Assembly (NCBI RefSeq): GCF_000235365.1 | Contig: NC_016453.1 | Span: 930,001 to 994,000 of the forward strand | DNA length: 64,000 nucleotides | Direction of reading: 5' to 3' | Source: Eremothecium cymbalariae DBVPG#7215 | Lineage: Eukaryota > Ascomycota > Saccharomycetes > Saccharomycetales > Saccharomycetaceae | Shown: in pieces, positions 47,666 to 57,513 of the stretch | How the letters are laid out: each line of letters starts with the position of its first letter | How positions within the stretch are numbered: position 1 is the first letter of the stretch | The notes under the pieces: generated by a model | Database searches by the model: none | Seen by the model: only the letters and a program-made list of their open reading frames with translations | Told to the model about the DNA's origin: nothing | Position numbers and translations under genes: made by a program

Positions 47666-49750
47666 ATGTCTGATCCCATCGGTAAACAGCATGGAATTAT
47701 CTCCCCAGAGGTCACAAATGCTGTGAAGAAGGCAAAAAATGAAGGGTTTCTAAGTGCTGCTGTAGGTCATAGTCATTTACAGCATGGAAGCCAATCAAAT
47801 ACCACATCCCCTACTCCGATACTAACCAGTTCTGTTAGCCCAAACCCAGTGGCTAGCATCGCAAAATCGATTATGAATGCTAGTGGAACATCAGGGGCTG
47901 TTGTTAGCAACACTCCAGAGCCTGGATTAAAGCGTGTTCCTACTGTTACGTTTAGTGATCCGAAACATTTTTCCCAAAAACAACTAGGATGCCAGGTCAA
48001 TACAGGTGTACAAGGCCAATCGGGACGTGTAATCAGCGGAGATTCCACTGGATCAGGGCTTACTGTTGGTGGAGAAGATATAGAAAAGAGTATACAATCA
48101 AGCCCGCATGGGAAAGTGGCATCACCTGTATTTCAGTCTACAACATTGAAGAGCTCGTCACCTCCACCCCAAATTCAGACGCATGCGACAGGTAGTAATG
48201 CTGCTGGTACAAGTACAACAATCTACCGGTCATCTTCACCCTCTTCTGATGCTGATTACCACCATCAGAAGAATGTGTTAGGAATCATGAGCAAGATGTT
48301 GTATCATGGAGATCATCCAACATCTGACTCACCAACTGCGGAGATTGAAAAGTCTTTTTCTCAAGATGAGCATCTTCAGTTTTTTGTTAACGACGCATTG
48401 CATACTTCCCCAACTATTGCAAGGTCGAGGTCGAGGTCTAACAGCATCAGCCCAAAACCATTGTCCGTGTTACCTGATATCAAGCCTGCTGAACCGCTTA
48501 ACTTGGACAGCGCCATAGAAAGTGGTTCGCAGCAGCAAATTGCTCCTAATATTCCGAAGAGAGATCCAGGGAAAAATGTTGATCCTAGGTTACCACAAGA
48601 TGATGGTAAGCTACATGTGTTATTCGGTGCGACTGGATCGTTGTCTGTTTTAAAAATTAGATTTATGATAAAAAAATTGGAGGAGATATATGGTAGAGAT
48701 AGAATATCTATCCAAGTCATTTTGACCCAAGCTGCTGCTCAATTTTTCGCTAACAAAACATCAAGAAGGAGAAATATTAGTGTTTCGACAGTGCCATCTT
48801 CTGATGCTACCTCATCTCCTCCAGTTCACGCTCCCCAGGCGAATGTCTTGTCTGCAAATGCAAGTGCTAATGTATCTGGAACTGCTGTCAATATTCTTGC
48901 TTCCAATACAACTACAAGTAATGCTACTATAGGTCGTGCTTCTACACCCGAAACGACTCATGCTAACACTCCAGGGGCAGCCCCTAACAATAGCCAGCAT
49001 ACGGCTGCCAAGATAGAACTCCCATCGCATATTCAAGTTTGGACCGACCAAGATGAGTGGGATGTGTGGAAACAAAGAACTGATCCCGTTTTACACATAG
49101 AGTTACGTCGTTGGGCGGATATTCTAGTTGTAGCGCCGCTAACTGCAAACACTTTATCGAAGATTGCCCTAGGGCTATGCGACAATTTATTAACCAGTGT
49201 CATTAGGGCGTGGAACCCCATGTTCCCAATATTTCTTGCTCCCAGTATGGTTAGTAGTAGTTTCAATTCTACAATCACCAAAAGGCACTTAAAGATGATT
49301 AAAGAGGAAATGCCATGGATAACTGTCTTCAAACCTTCTGAAAAAGTGATGGGAATCCACGGCGACATCGGGCTTGGAGGGATGATGGACGGCAATGAAA
49401 TCGTTGACAAGGTAGTTATGAAACTTGGTGGATATCCTAAGAAAGAAGAAGAGGATGATGAAGAAGAAGATGATGACGAAGAAGAAGATGATGACGAAGA
49501 AGATGATGAAAAGGGAGATAAGCCGGGTAGTACAAATGATAAGGAAGAAGATGAAGATGACGACGACGACGACGATGACGACGACGAAGATGAAGACGAA
49601 GATGAAGATGAAGACGAAGATGAAGACGAAAGTAATAACAGTAATATTAATAAAGAGATAAACTCCCAATCTGAAGGAACTACTGTACAATCTTCCAAAT
49701 CTCCAGGCGTAGCCGAAACAACAACAGCAGTAAGCAATCTCAAAGTTTAG
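47666..49750 (+). CDS. VHS3: Hal3/Vhs3-type PPCDC-fold protein, Ppz1 inhibitor
   Basis: 694 residues against about 674; single counterpart of SIS2 and VHS3. A disordered Ser/Pro-rich N-terminal third is followed by the flavodoxin-like phosphopantothenoylcysteine decarboxylase domain (residues about 315-590): LHVLFGATGSLSVLKIR, the catalytic-type His477 in VLHIELRRWADILVVAP, the Asn in LTANTLSKIALGLCDNLLT, and GDIGLGGMM. Residues about 371-450 form a Ser/Thr/Asn/Ala-rich insertion inside this domain. The tail from about 593 is almost wholly Asp/Glu, encoded by GAT/GAC/GAA repeats. In S. cerevisiae such proteins inhibit the phosphatase Ppz1 and join Cab3 in a composite decarboxylase for CoA synthesis. 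DRE2 follows, as at YKR071-072. Confidence 0.93.
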   Translation: MSDPIGKQHGIISPEVTNAVKKAKNEGFLSAAVGHSHLQHGSQSNTTSPTPILTSSVSPNPVASIAKSIMNASGTSGAVVSNTPEPGLKRVPTVTFSDPKHFSQKQLGCQVNTGVQGQSGRVISGDSTGSGLTVGGEDIEKSIQSSPHGKVASPVFQSTTLKSSSPPPQIQTHATGSNAAGTSTTIYRSSSPSSDADYHHQKNVLGIMSKMLYHGDHPTSDSPTAEIEKSFSQDEHLQFFVNDALHTSPTIARSRSRSNSISPKPLSVLPDIKPAEPLNLDSAIESGSQQQIAPNIPKRDPGKNVDPRLPQDDGKLHVLFGATGSLSVLKIRFMIKKLEEIYGRDRISIQVILTQAAAQFFANKTSRRRNISVSTVPSSDATSSPPVHAPQANVLSANASANVSGTAVNILASNTTTSNATIGRASTPETTHANTPGAAPNNSQHTAAKIELPSHIQVWTDQDEWDVWKQRTDPVLHIELRRWADILVVAPLTANTLSKIALGLCDNLLTSVIRAWNPMFPIFLAPSMVSSSFNSTITKRHLKMIKEEMPWITVFKPSEKVMGIHGDIGLGGMMDGNEIVDKVVMKLGGYPKKEEEDDEEEDDDEEEDDDEEDDEKGDKPGSTNDKEEDEDDDDDDDDDDEDEDEDEDEDEDEDESNNSNINKEINSQSEGTTVQSSKSPGVAETTTAVSNLKV
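49439..49640 (+). repeat. Asp/Glu-coding trinucleotide-rich tract in VHS3
   Basis: About 200 bases built from GAT, GAC and GAA codons with few interruptions, giving the acidic C-terminal tail. Such tracts expand and contract easily; long spurious frames on all strands result from it. Acidic tails are usual in this protein family. Confidence 0.85.
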
Positions 49751-50309
49751 CATAGACTAATGATTTTTTCGAACTGTATAATCGAATGAACAATCATGCT
49801 CTACGCGCTTATTCACTAGGAAATATATGAAAATAAGGCTTTACCAATATTGGAAAGAGGTGTTCCAATCAAGTGATGATACAAATTGTAAAGCATAACT
49901 ACTATTATAAACTATAAACTATAAAAATAATTTATTTTCTAACAGCGAAGAACCGTCTGCCCTTCCATTCCAATCGCCGCTCCCCTCTGTCCCACCCCCT
50001 TCTTCCTCCCCTCAGCAACGCCGAGCCTCTGAATATACTACAGCTTAATGTTAGAACAAAGTACGTGGTGTGTCCAAGGGATTTCGTTTTCATTAGTATA
50101 TATTATACTTCAATATATATATGTGTACCCGTTGAATATTCTCCGTCCAGTAAAAAGAAAAAATGGATTACTAAAAGTTCCGCTTCTTTTTAAAAGCAGT
50201 GAATTTTACCGATGACTCTCATTACCACTAAAAAAGAGTTGGTATTAAACTGTTATTGTCGGCAGCTAAAGTCAAATAGAGCATCCATTGGAACTATAGA
50301 AAATCACAG
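49751..50309. promoter_or_regulatory. VHS3-DRE2 intergenic region with a C-rich patch
   Basis: 559 bases. Mostly AT-rich, with a pyrimidine- and C-rich patch at about 49950-50030 containing three CCCCT words (listed separately), some 300 bases before DRE2. Confidence 0.5.
49982..50012 (+). promoter_or_regulatory. Cluster of three CCCCT (STRE-type) words
   Basis: CCCCT occurs at 49982-49986, 49996-50000 and 50008-50012. This is the core bound by Msn2/Msn4-type stress factors. Clustering supports function, but the whole patch is C-rich, so chance is possible. Confidence 0.4.
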
Positions 50310-51302
50310 ATGTCAGCCCAAAAGAATTCCTTATTGTTAATACACCCTGCAATCACTACGATGCCGGCACTGCTGGAAAAGACCAAACAGAATCCGATAT
50401 TTCAAAATTCTGCTTTAATAGATCAGTACCTGATAAACAAGTTGAATGACTCAAAAATTACTCTAGAGGATGAAAAATACGATATCATCTATTATCTAAC
50501 GCCAGAGAGCTTAACAGAGCTTCATTTCCCAGCTAAATTGATACCTGTTCTACGCCGCGCTTTAAAGAACAAAGGTAAGTTGTACGGCTTGTGCAACAAC
50601 TATAAAATCGAGGCTTTAGTCAACGGTTTTGAAATAGTCGAACACGAAGATCCTAAAAGTTACCATTGGTTTAAGAAACCACAGACTCATTCTACCCCCG
50701 TATCTCTTCACATCCGCGAGTCGTCTCCGGTGAATGCTGCTCAGCAGCAGCAACAGAAACAGAAAAAAGAACAAGCACAAGCACTACCCCGCTTCATAAA
50801 GCAGAAGATAGCGATATCCATAGACGAGGCCAATCGGGATTACGATGAACTTCTCGACAACGCCACCCAAATCAATGTTGATCCTACTAAACTATCTTTT
50901 TTTGAAACTACTAAAATCACTAACGACGACTTTCTCGCAGAAGATGAGCTTGTCGCTGAGGACGATTTCAATGATGACGCCATAACCATGTTGACCTGCA
51001 CCAAGTCCCAGACTAAAAGACGCAAGGCCTGTAAAGATTGCACGTGTGGTCTCAAGGACCAAGAGCAGGAGTACATCGACACCGTCTCCAGACGGCAGGA
51101 CGGAATCATCGGCGTTCCCGTCTCGTTCACCGAAGAAGAACTTACTGAAATTGATTTCACCATTGAAGGTAAAAAGGTCGGCGGTTGCGGTTCCTGCTCC
51201 CTTGGTGATGCTTTCCGTTGTTCTGGATGCCCATACCTAGGCCTGCCTGCCTTCAAACCCGGCCAACCCATTAAACTTAACAGTATATCCGACGATCTTT
51301 AA
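50310..51302 (+). CDS. DRE2: Dre2, cytosolic Fe-S cluster assembly protein (anamorsin/CIAPIN1)
   Basis: 330 residues against about 348. The N-terminal 130 residues form the methyltransferase-like domain without a methyl-donor site (LLLIHPAITTMPAL, LTELHFPAKLIPVLRRALK). A Gln/Lys linker leads to two iron-sulphur motifs: CKDCTCG preceded by an upstream Cys (LTCTKSQ), for the 2Fe-2S site, and the twin CGSCSLGDAFRCSGCPY motif. With Tah18, Dre2 passes electrons to early steps of cytosolic Fe-S protein assembly; it is essential in S. cerevisiae. Confidence 0.96.
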   Translation: MSAQKNSLLLIHPAITTMPALLEKTKQNPIFQNSALIDQYLINKLNDSKITLEDEKYDIIYYLTPESLTELHFPAKLIPVLRRALKNKGKLYGLCNNYKIEALVNGFEIVEHEDPKSYHWFKKPQTHSTPVSLHIRESSPVNAAQQQQQKQKKEQAQALPRFIKQKIAISIDEANRDYDELLDNATQINVDPTKLSFFETTKITNDDFLAEDELVAEDDFNDDAITMLTCTKSQTKRRKACKDCTCGLKDQEQEYIDTVSRRQDGIIGVPVSFTEEELTEIDFTIEGKKVGGCGSCSLGDAFRCSGCPYLGLPAFKPGQPIKLNSISDDL

Positions 51303-52161
51303 TCGTGATGTAATGATACTTTTACACACTTTTTACCTATACATACATATTTAAAATTTACTCCCCCTACTAAATGACTATTACCGTCTTATTATACCAT
51401 CCCCACCACCACCTTGCTCCCCCCTACCTCTCTCCAACTCGCCACCCTTCCAACGATCCCTTCCCTCAGTACTGTAATAGTTCGTTTTCTATCCATACTG
51501 TTTCCCCATCTATTCACTCTTTCATTCCTGCACATTTTCCCACCTTTGCGGGAATATGCGACCAGCATCCCTCACGTAATCAACACTTACCTACTAACCC
51601 TCCGAAGGACTTAAACCCTCCGAGAACCATACCTTCGAGCACCAAACCTATCCTCCCCTGAATCACCCACCAGAGGCTGCAATAGTCTATGCTGGCTTAT
51701 TATTATCATTATATACCAACATTATATATTCACGTTGGGCTGTGCGCGAACAAGTAATCAAAAGAAAGTTTACAAAAGCCATAAGTGGAAAGTAAAAATA
51801 GCAGACAACAGCTTCAAAGGGCGTAGTTGCGAAATTGCCGTTGTGTATGCTGCGTAGAACTTTCCCATTAGCTGTGGTCGCAGTAGTTTCCGCAGCAATT
51901 TTCCTCGAAAGAGACTAAAATGGGTGGTGTATATATTTTGATAGGGTTATCATATCAGAGTTGTAAGGAGGCACCACACACATAAACTCAGAGAGAGGGA
52001 AAGAAGAAGAAACAAAGAAAGGAGTTTTGATTAAGCAGAAATATATATATATATATATATATAACTCTAAGAACCAAGGGTTGGATCTTTTAGGTGTCGT
52101 TTGGATACGCAGGCGGTCGACTTGGTAGCAGAGGAAGTCGTGAGATAGGTCACAGAAGTTA
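51303..52161. promoter_or_regulatory. DRE2-TMC1 intergenic region
   Basis: 859 bases. The stretch 51390-51670 is very rich in C and T on the plus strand and is open in two frames, giving Pro/His-rich frames of 66-95 codons that look like composition artefacts. Nearer TMC1 there is an (AT) repeat (listed separately) and purine-rich leader sequence. Confidence 0.45.
52041..52063. repeat. (AT)11 microsatellite upstream of TMC1
   Basis: Eleven uninterrupted AT units plus one A, about 100 bases before the TMC1 start. Length is likely to vary between strains. Confidence 0.9.
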
Positions 52162-52620
52162 ATGATGGTAAATAAGGTGGTTAGTGGCCAAGAGGTTCAA
52201 GGGGCGACGGGTGGCGTTATCGGCGTTGCGGAGGCCTATGCACAACATGAACAAGAGGAACTTGAGCATAATCAACACCAACACCAGCACCAGCACCAGC
52301 ACCAGCATCAGCAACAGCACCAGCACCAGCAACAGCAACAGCAATCTTCATACACTGGTGGAGGTGCAGGTAGTCGAGTGGGGAAAAAGTCTACTACTAA
52401 GAGGCGGAAAAAGGATCGCTGTCATTTCAGTAAGTGTGCGAGCTCAGCGTTGAAGTTTATCGGTGACTGTCAGTTCTGTGAAGGCCATTTTTGCTCTAAA
52501 CACCGGTTAATGGAAAACCATTCTTGTCATGGGTTGCGTTCTTGCAAAGAACAGATGCATCAGAGAAATGCGGATAAATTGGCCCAGGAGCAAACAATTG
52601 CTCCTAAAATCCAGATATGA
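52162..52620 (+). CDS. TMC1: AN1-type zinc-finger protein, Tmc1-like
   Basis: 152 residues, the size of S. cerevisiae YOR052C (about 150). The C-terminal half is an AN1 zinc finger: RCHFSKCASSALKF, GDCQFCEGHFCSKHRL, then HSCHGLRSC, which supplies the eight Cys/His ligands for two zinc ions. Residues about 37-60 are an almost pure His/Gln tract encoded by CAC and CAG repeats, ahead of a basic patch. S. cerevisiae Tmc1 is linked to Cdc48 and the proteasome under arsenite stress; the same role here is inferred. The start is the first ATG of a Met-free upstream region. Position beside DRE2 mixes the YOR051-056 and YKR069-072 blocks. Confidence 0.88.
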   Translation: MMVNKVVSGQEVQGATGGVIGVAEAYAQHEQEELEHNQHQHQHQHQHQHQQQHQHQQQQQQSSYTGGGAGSRVGKKSTTKRRKKDRCHFSKCASSALKFIGDCQFCEGHFCSKHRLMENHSCHGLRSCKEQMHQRNADKLAQEQTIAPKIQI

Positions 52621-54039
52621 AGCGATTTAGATTCATCACTGTAGCTGGCTTTTAATTGGGATGGAATGATTACATTTGTGGTGTTGGTAATGTTTATGGG
52701 AATTGCCTTTAAACAGTTCATAAGGCGGGACAAAGGAAAAAAATGTGCACTCGGTGAAGTTACACCATAATGCTGCTGCTGCTAGTGCTGATACCACCAC
52801 CACCACCACCACCACTAAAAATACTGCGACTACTACGACGACTACTGCAATTTAATATTACGAAGTGATGTGCGACAGCTTAAATTAAAGAGAACTTTAC
52901 CCTAAATAGTTCTAAACTAAAAATTATATATAGAAAAACTAAATGATAGTAATGTTCGGAAAGTCAGTATGTCTCACTTTCGTATCTTTGTCGCTTTGTT
53001 GCCCTCCTGCAGCTCTTCACAGATGGCTGGCTTCTCATTAACAGTAGTAGCGTGCTGAACTGCGTTGTTAACTGTCATTGTGGGTTGGCATGGAGATGAA
53101 TCATTGCCGTGATAGACACCTGTTATCACCAAAAAGCTAGATCCAGTTGTAAGTAATAGCCCTAATAAATGCCATTATAGAGATTATCATTCACCATGGG
53201 GGACTTTCTTGAAAGGTTTTGCAACAGGCGTAGTTCCACCAATGGTGGGAAGACCACCCCCGAATGTTCTGCGTCATTTTTAAGCAACTGGTTCTTCAAA
53301 GCGATCAGGTTACTAATGTGCAAAGTTGTATGTATGCCTTTAACTGCAAACTTCCCAAATAGAGTATATTCTTGTTTGTTCCCTCCGTTACATTGACTGT
53401 ATAAACCTTCCATAATAGTTCGGATTGAGAGTATTCCAGATCCGTTCACTTGTAGCCGTTGGACTATACAGATCGTTTATTACTAACATATAGGTATAGA
53501 GGGCCCGCACGGAGGATACGTAGTCTCTTTGGTGGTGTTTAGCAAACCGTAATAGCTATTCGACACATAGTTAATTATTACGATATCTGGATCCAGATCT
53601 ATTGATCCAGAAAACACAACAATTATTTCAAATGGTGATTGTTGTAACCGGCTCTGGCACAAGAATCAATCAGTTCACGGTGCAACGATCTTTCTCTTGA
53701 TGATAAGTAATATCGACAACATTTACAATATTTCTGAAGCCTTATTACGATTCGGCAACGTGTATCCATCGAGATAACATGTTAATAGGATGTTATTAGA
53801 TAAATCTCTACAAGTTTGGAACAAGCTGAAACTATTATATCTCAGCGTTGGAAATATTTATCTCCTAGCAGCTATCTAGTTAGAAAGGGATACAAAGGAC
53901 GACGAAAAGACAGCGTAGGAGAAGATTATTCGAAAAGATTGCAGTTGAGTCAGCTCATTAATCAATCAGCTTACTAGGACATAAAAAATACATTATCCTG
54001 GCACACTTGGAACATATATACCTGTTTTCGTCACTTACT
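52621..54039. other. Long TMC1-MET1 intergenic region
   Basis: 1.4 kb between two 3' ends, longer than usual for convergent yeast genes. Contains short trinucleotide runs (52771-52816), a 14-base palindrome ATCTGGATCCAGAT (53585-53598) and only weak frames (a 95-codon minus-strand frame at 53162-53449, not recognised). S. cerevisiae has YKR070W beside MET1; no trace of it is visible here. Confidence 0.45.
52771..52816. repeat. Short TGC and ACC trinucleotide runs
   Basis: A four-unit TGC run is followed by about seven ACC units, with more degenerate triplets after it. Non-coding in all likelihood, lying 150 bases beyond the TMC1 stop. Confidence 0.7.
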
Positions 54040-55836
54040 TTAATATGGTGAGAGGTTGAAATCAATTAACGTTTTTAACGGATTATCCGGAAGGCCGCTA
54101 TGATAACCTTCCTGTACGTCGTACTTTTGCTCACAATTATCAAAGTTAATGGGGTCACTTCCTGCTAAGGCTCCAACTGCGGTACCTAAAACTAATAAAC
54201 CGGGTGGTCGAGATCCAATTTCCTCTATGACTTGCGGGACATATTTTAATAGTGTTCTAGTAATTCTCTGGTCTGGACAGGATGCTCTTTCTATAATGGC
54301 CGCAGGTATGTCAGCATCCCAATTATTTTTGAGCAAGGCTTGCAGGAGAACTTCTGAACGATGCAAAGCCATCAAAAATATAGTGGTCCTACTAGCCACG
54401 TACTCTGGTACATGGGGAAGAGCTCCTTTTCTTCCAGTGCCTGTACAAATGAGCACCTGATCTGCAACATCTCTTTGCGTGGCAGGAATGTTCGCTACCG
54501 CAGTGGCAGCTAAAGAAGAGCTCAATCCTGGGAATATGCGGGGCTCAAAACCATGTGATTTGAAAAAGATACACTCTTCTCCTCCTCGACCGAAAACGTA
54601 CGGATCTCCCTGTTTCAGACGAATAACCTTCCTACCTTGCTGCAGTGCCTCTAGACCTCTTTCTAGAAGCTCTTCCTGTGCACGTTCGGCATTTCCGGGG
54701 AACTTTCTTGCAATGAACGTTTCAGTGGTTTCTGGTATCAGTTTTAAGATTGCTTCAGGAACAAGTTTGTCCGCCAAAATGTAGTCAGCAGTTTTGATCT
54801 CCACGAGTGCACCAACTGTTAACATAGAAACTGACCCAGGACCACTTCCAACTAGGGAAATAGTTCCTTGTTTTATATCAGTCGCATTTTTGGTATCAGA
54901 AGAATTAACGATAGAAGGTGGTGGGCATTCCTTTAAACTTACTTCAGGATGAGAAGTAGCCTGTGTTGATTGGCTTTCCACACCTGAAGTCACACCTGCC
55001 GCCGAGGGCTCTACCCCACAGAACTCTGCGCCATATGAACCAGCCAATTGATTTACGGATAAATTAGCAAGTTTACTGAGAGGGTAATATTCAATGATTT
55101 GAGATAACCACCTGGAACGCCTTAGTTTCTGCTCAGCTTCAGTCATCTTAAACTCATAGATTAATTTATTTAACTTGTGAGATTCGCAGGTATCCTCATC
55201 AACATCATACTCCACGTCAGATATATCATCATTGCGCAGTGTTTTGATCAGCTGATCATGATCTTGGTTGATAACAAAGTCTCTGAGCCTACCCATATTC
55301 GATATCCCTTCCGAAATATTAGAGGGTAAATTAAACACAACCTCCCGCTTTATTCTATTCGCTAGCAAACAACCTTTCCCATTGGTGGTCACCCCAATTT
55401 GTAATCCAGAACCCTTGGGGTCAACATAGGTCGACAGTACTGAGAAGGTGGAAAACTCGGGTCTCTGGGTTGTGTTAATTGGAATACGCATATTGACACA
55501 CTGCTCGTAGATGCTAGGGATCAATAGACCATCTTTGCTACTATCAAGGTTCACAAAAACGCGATCTACAACACAGCCAACCTTATATCTCCCTAGAGTT
55601 GTCAGATCTTGCAGTAAGAACTGTCGTTCTAGAAGCTTTAAGCGTGGCTCATTCACGAACCTGCTTCTCAATTGCTCCAAATCTTTACCGTTTTTAGCAT
55701 TTACTACAATACATTGAGCACCAGTGCCCAAAATTGACTTTATCCTAGCTTGGCATTGATTCAAAGAGTGTGATCCCACAATTAAATGAACTTCTTCTTT
55801 GGTATTCAAACTTACCAGTAATGGGACTGTAGTCAT
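54040..55836 (-). CDS. MET1: Uroporphyrinogen-III C-methyltransferase (sirohaem synthesis)
   Basis: 598 residues against about 593. The C-terminal domain (from about residue 325) is the SAM-dependent tetrapyrrole methylase: GTISLVGSGPGSVSMLTVGA, ADYILADKLVPEAI, RLKQGDPYVFGRGGEE, PGLSSSLAATAVANIPATQR. The N-terminal half, as in the fungal enzyme, carries a divergent region with a Rossmann-like start (VPLLVSLNTKEEVHLIVG). It makes precorrin-2 on the way to sirohaem, the cofactor of sulphite reductase. Both Met31/32-type and Cbf1-type sites lie in the promoter, so sulphur-limitation control is likely. Confidence 0.95.
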   Translation of the reverse strand: MTTVPLLVSLNTKEEVHLIVGSHSLNQCQARIKSILGTGAQCIVVNAKNGKDLEQLRSRFVNEPRLKLLERQFLLQDLTTLGRYKVGCVVDRVFVNLDSSKDGLLIPSIYEQCVNMRIPINTTQRPEFSTFSVLSTYVDPKGSGLQIGVTTNGKGCLLANRIKREVVFNLPSNISEGISNMGRLRDFVINQDHDQLIKTLRNDDISDVEYDVDEDTCESHKLNKLIYEFKMTEAEQKLRRSRWLSQIIEYYPLSKLANLSVNQLAGSYGAEFCGVEPSAAGVTSGVESQSTQATSHPEVSLKECPPPSIVNSSDTKNATDIKQGTISLVGSGPGSVSMLTVGALVEIKTADYILADKLVPEAILKLIPETTETFIARKFPGNAERAQEELLERGLEALQQGRKVIRLKQGDPYVFGRGGEECIFFKSHGFEPRIFPGLSSSLAATAVANIPATQRDVADQVLICTGTGRKGALPHVPEYVASRTTIFLMALHRSEVLLQALLKNNWDADIPAAIIERASCPDQRITRTLLKYVPQVIEEIGSRPPGLLVLGTAVGALAGSDPINFDNCEQKYDVQEGYHSGLPDNPLKTLIDFNLSPY

Positions 55837-56264
55837 TCCTGCAATTTGATCTCGATATTTCTTAGTTGGGCCTATTAAAGGGCTTTCTATCTGAAACTAC
55901 ATGACAATCCTCATATGCTTTTCTAGCCTTATATATCTCCATGATCAGCTTCTGTTCATACACTTTGGTATGGCGATTTCGACCAATATAATCTTTGATG
56001 ATGATTCATCAAAATCGTTTACAATCCGCCACAACTGTGGGTTTTCATCGAATTTATTGGCACGTGATGAAGAATTGAACAGCTAGCTACTAGCGCCGTG
56101 CATAATTCTAAAAATGTGAAAAATTCCTAGTTGAACATTGGACGGTCTTCTTAAATGCACTTTTACATATTGCAAGCTATATATTTTAAAGGTCATTAGC
56201 ATTAGGTTACATATATGCAAATTAGTTATATACCATTGTAATCACTGAGTATTTTTTTTTAAAT
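55837..56264. promoter_or_regulatory. Divergent promoter MET1 / ETT1
   Basis: 428 bases between divergent starts, with the sulphur-regulon sites listed separately in the middle and a T-run just before ETT1. Confidence 0.6.
56033..56067. promoter_or_regulatory. Met31/32-type and Cbf1-type sites of MET1
   Basis: AACTGTGG (56033-56040) matches the Met31/Met32 consensus AAACTGTGG but for the first base, and CACGTGA (56061-56067) matches the Cbf1-Met4 site TCACGTG. They lie about 200 and 225 bases before the MET1 start and only 20 bases apart, the arrangement of S. cerevisiae sulphur genes. Confidence 0.75.
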
Positions 56265-57513
56265 ATGGCTAAACGACCGCTGGGATTAGGTAAACAGAAT
56301 CATCAGAAGAAACGGAAACATGATGGGACTCCAAATAGCACGGCGGAGGTTGATCCAGTGAACCAAATTCAGGTGGAATTGGACGATAATGTTGATCCAG
56401 ATGATGATATTGTACAGTTACGGTCTCTTTTTAAGAACTACTTGAAAGGTGAGCGCGAAGATGCATTGATTTTGAATGCAGTGGTCCATGAATGCGACAG
56501 ATTACTGCGTAACCAGGAAGAGGAGAAAGTCATTTTGAATGATGAATTTCATTCTATTTATGCTTTGGCGTTGTCAGAATTAACTATTTTTAAGGCTGGA
56601 GAAGAAGAAGTGGATGATAAAAACCGAATGACCGCTGTTTGTGAGTTTTTTGATGCTGCTCTCGAAAGAGTTCATCTTGGTATGAGTTTATTCCCAGATT
56701 CTGATTTGTTAAGATTGACCAAGGCCAAGATAATATTCCAGAGAATTCCGTTACAGTATATATCACAGTTGACGCTTGAAAGTAATCAAAAGGATGTCGC
56801 TGATTTGGAGGAATTGCTGAAGGAAGGCAAAAAACTCCTTCAGAATTGTTGATGACCGGGAACTTGCCGTTAGTGAGTCGCTTGATATTTTCAGTGATCT
56901 ATTGGATATTGTGGAAAACTTTGGACGTGAAGATGACATCAATGAAGGGTTAGATAGTGATGATGAAGATCTGGAGGACGTCGAATTAGACACCAGCCAC
57001 CCCTTATATCAAATCAGGAGAAATTTGGACAGACATTCCGAATGGTTGCGCCAACAGTTAACTTCTTTTTTCAATACATTACCCAAACCAACCTCAAAGG
57101 ATATAGAGGAAAACTCAGGCACATTCGAATTTTTCCGTAAAATTGCTAATAAAACAGCCCAAGCGTATTTGGATGCAGCTGTAAAGCCTTCATCCTTTTT
57201 TACCACACATTTTTATGAACTTGAAGATGTGAGTGAAGAGAACAAGGCTTTGGCAATTCAGGCCCAAAAGGAAGCCCAGAAATTCACAGAGATAGCCGTC
57301 AAGTATTTCAAGGAAGCGGAATCCCCTGATGATCCACAATCGTGGGTAGATACTGGGGAGGTCTTGATATCTTTGGGAAATCTACAAGAAAACGAATCTG
57401 AACAGCAAGCGTTCCTATATGGACAAGCAGAAGATAAGATCCGTAGAGCTAACAAAGCAAGTAATGGTAAATTTAAGCACATATTAGATGTATTGTTAGA
57501 AGGAGAAGCCTAA
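56265..57513 (+). CDS. ETT1: Ett1/Nro1, enhancer of translation termination (frameshifted)
   Basis: Two frames together form one family protein. The first (MAKRPLGLGKQNHQKKRKHD ... LEELLKEGK) stops at 56852; the second carries DDRELAVSESLDIFSDLLDIVENFGRE through the conserved C-terminal half to 57513. The break lies at the A6 run 56829-56834: with one A fewer the frames join as GGC AAA AAC TCC TTC and give 415 residues, almost the usual 412. This shift is of opposite sign to the three others in the window. In S. cerevisiae Ett1 promotes translation termination with Tpa1; the fission-yeast homologue Nro1 acts in oxygen sensing. The first Met matches the conserved N-terminus. Confidence 0.88.

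Noticed and set aside
49033..49753. Long minus-strand Ser/Val/Phe-rich frames opposite VHS3
   Set aside because: Shadows of the Asp/Glu codon repeats on the plus strand.
51374..51661. 95-codon Pro/His-rich frame
   Set aside because: Lies in a C/T-rich non-coding block that is open in two frames; no family resemblance.
53162..53449. 95-codon minus-strand frame between TMC1 and MET1
   Set aside because: No recognisable domain, overlapped by another open frame on the plus strand, and no homologue recalled at this position.
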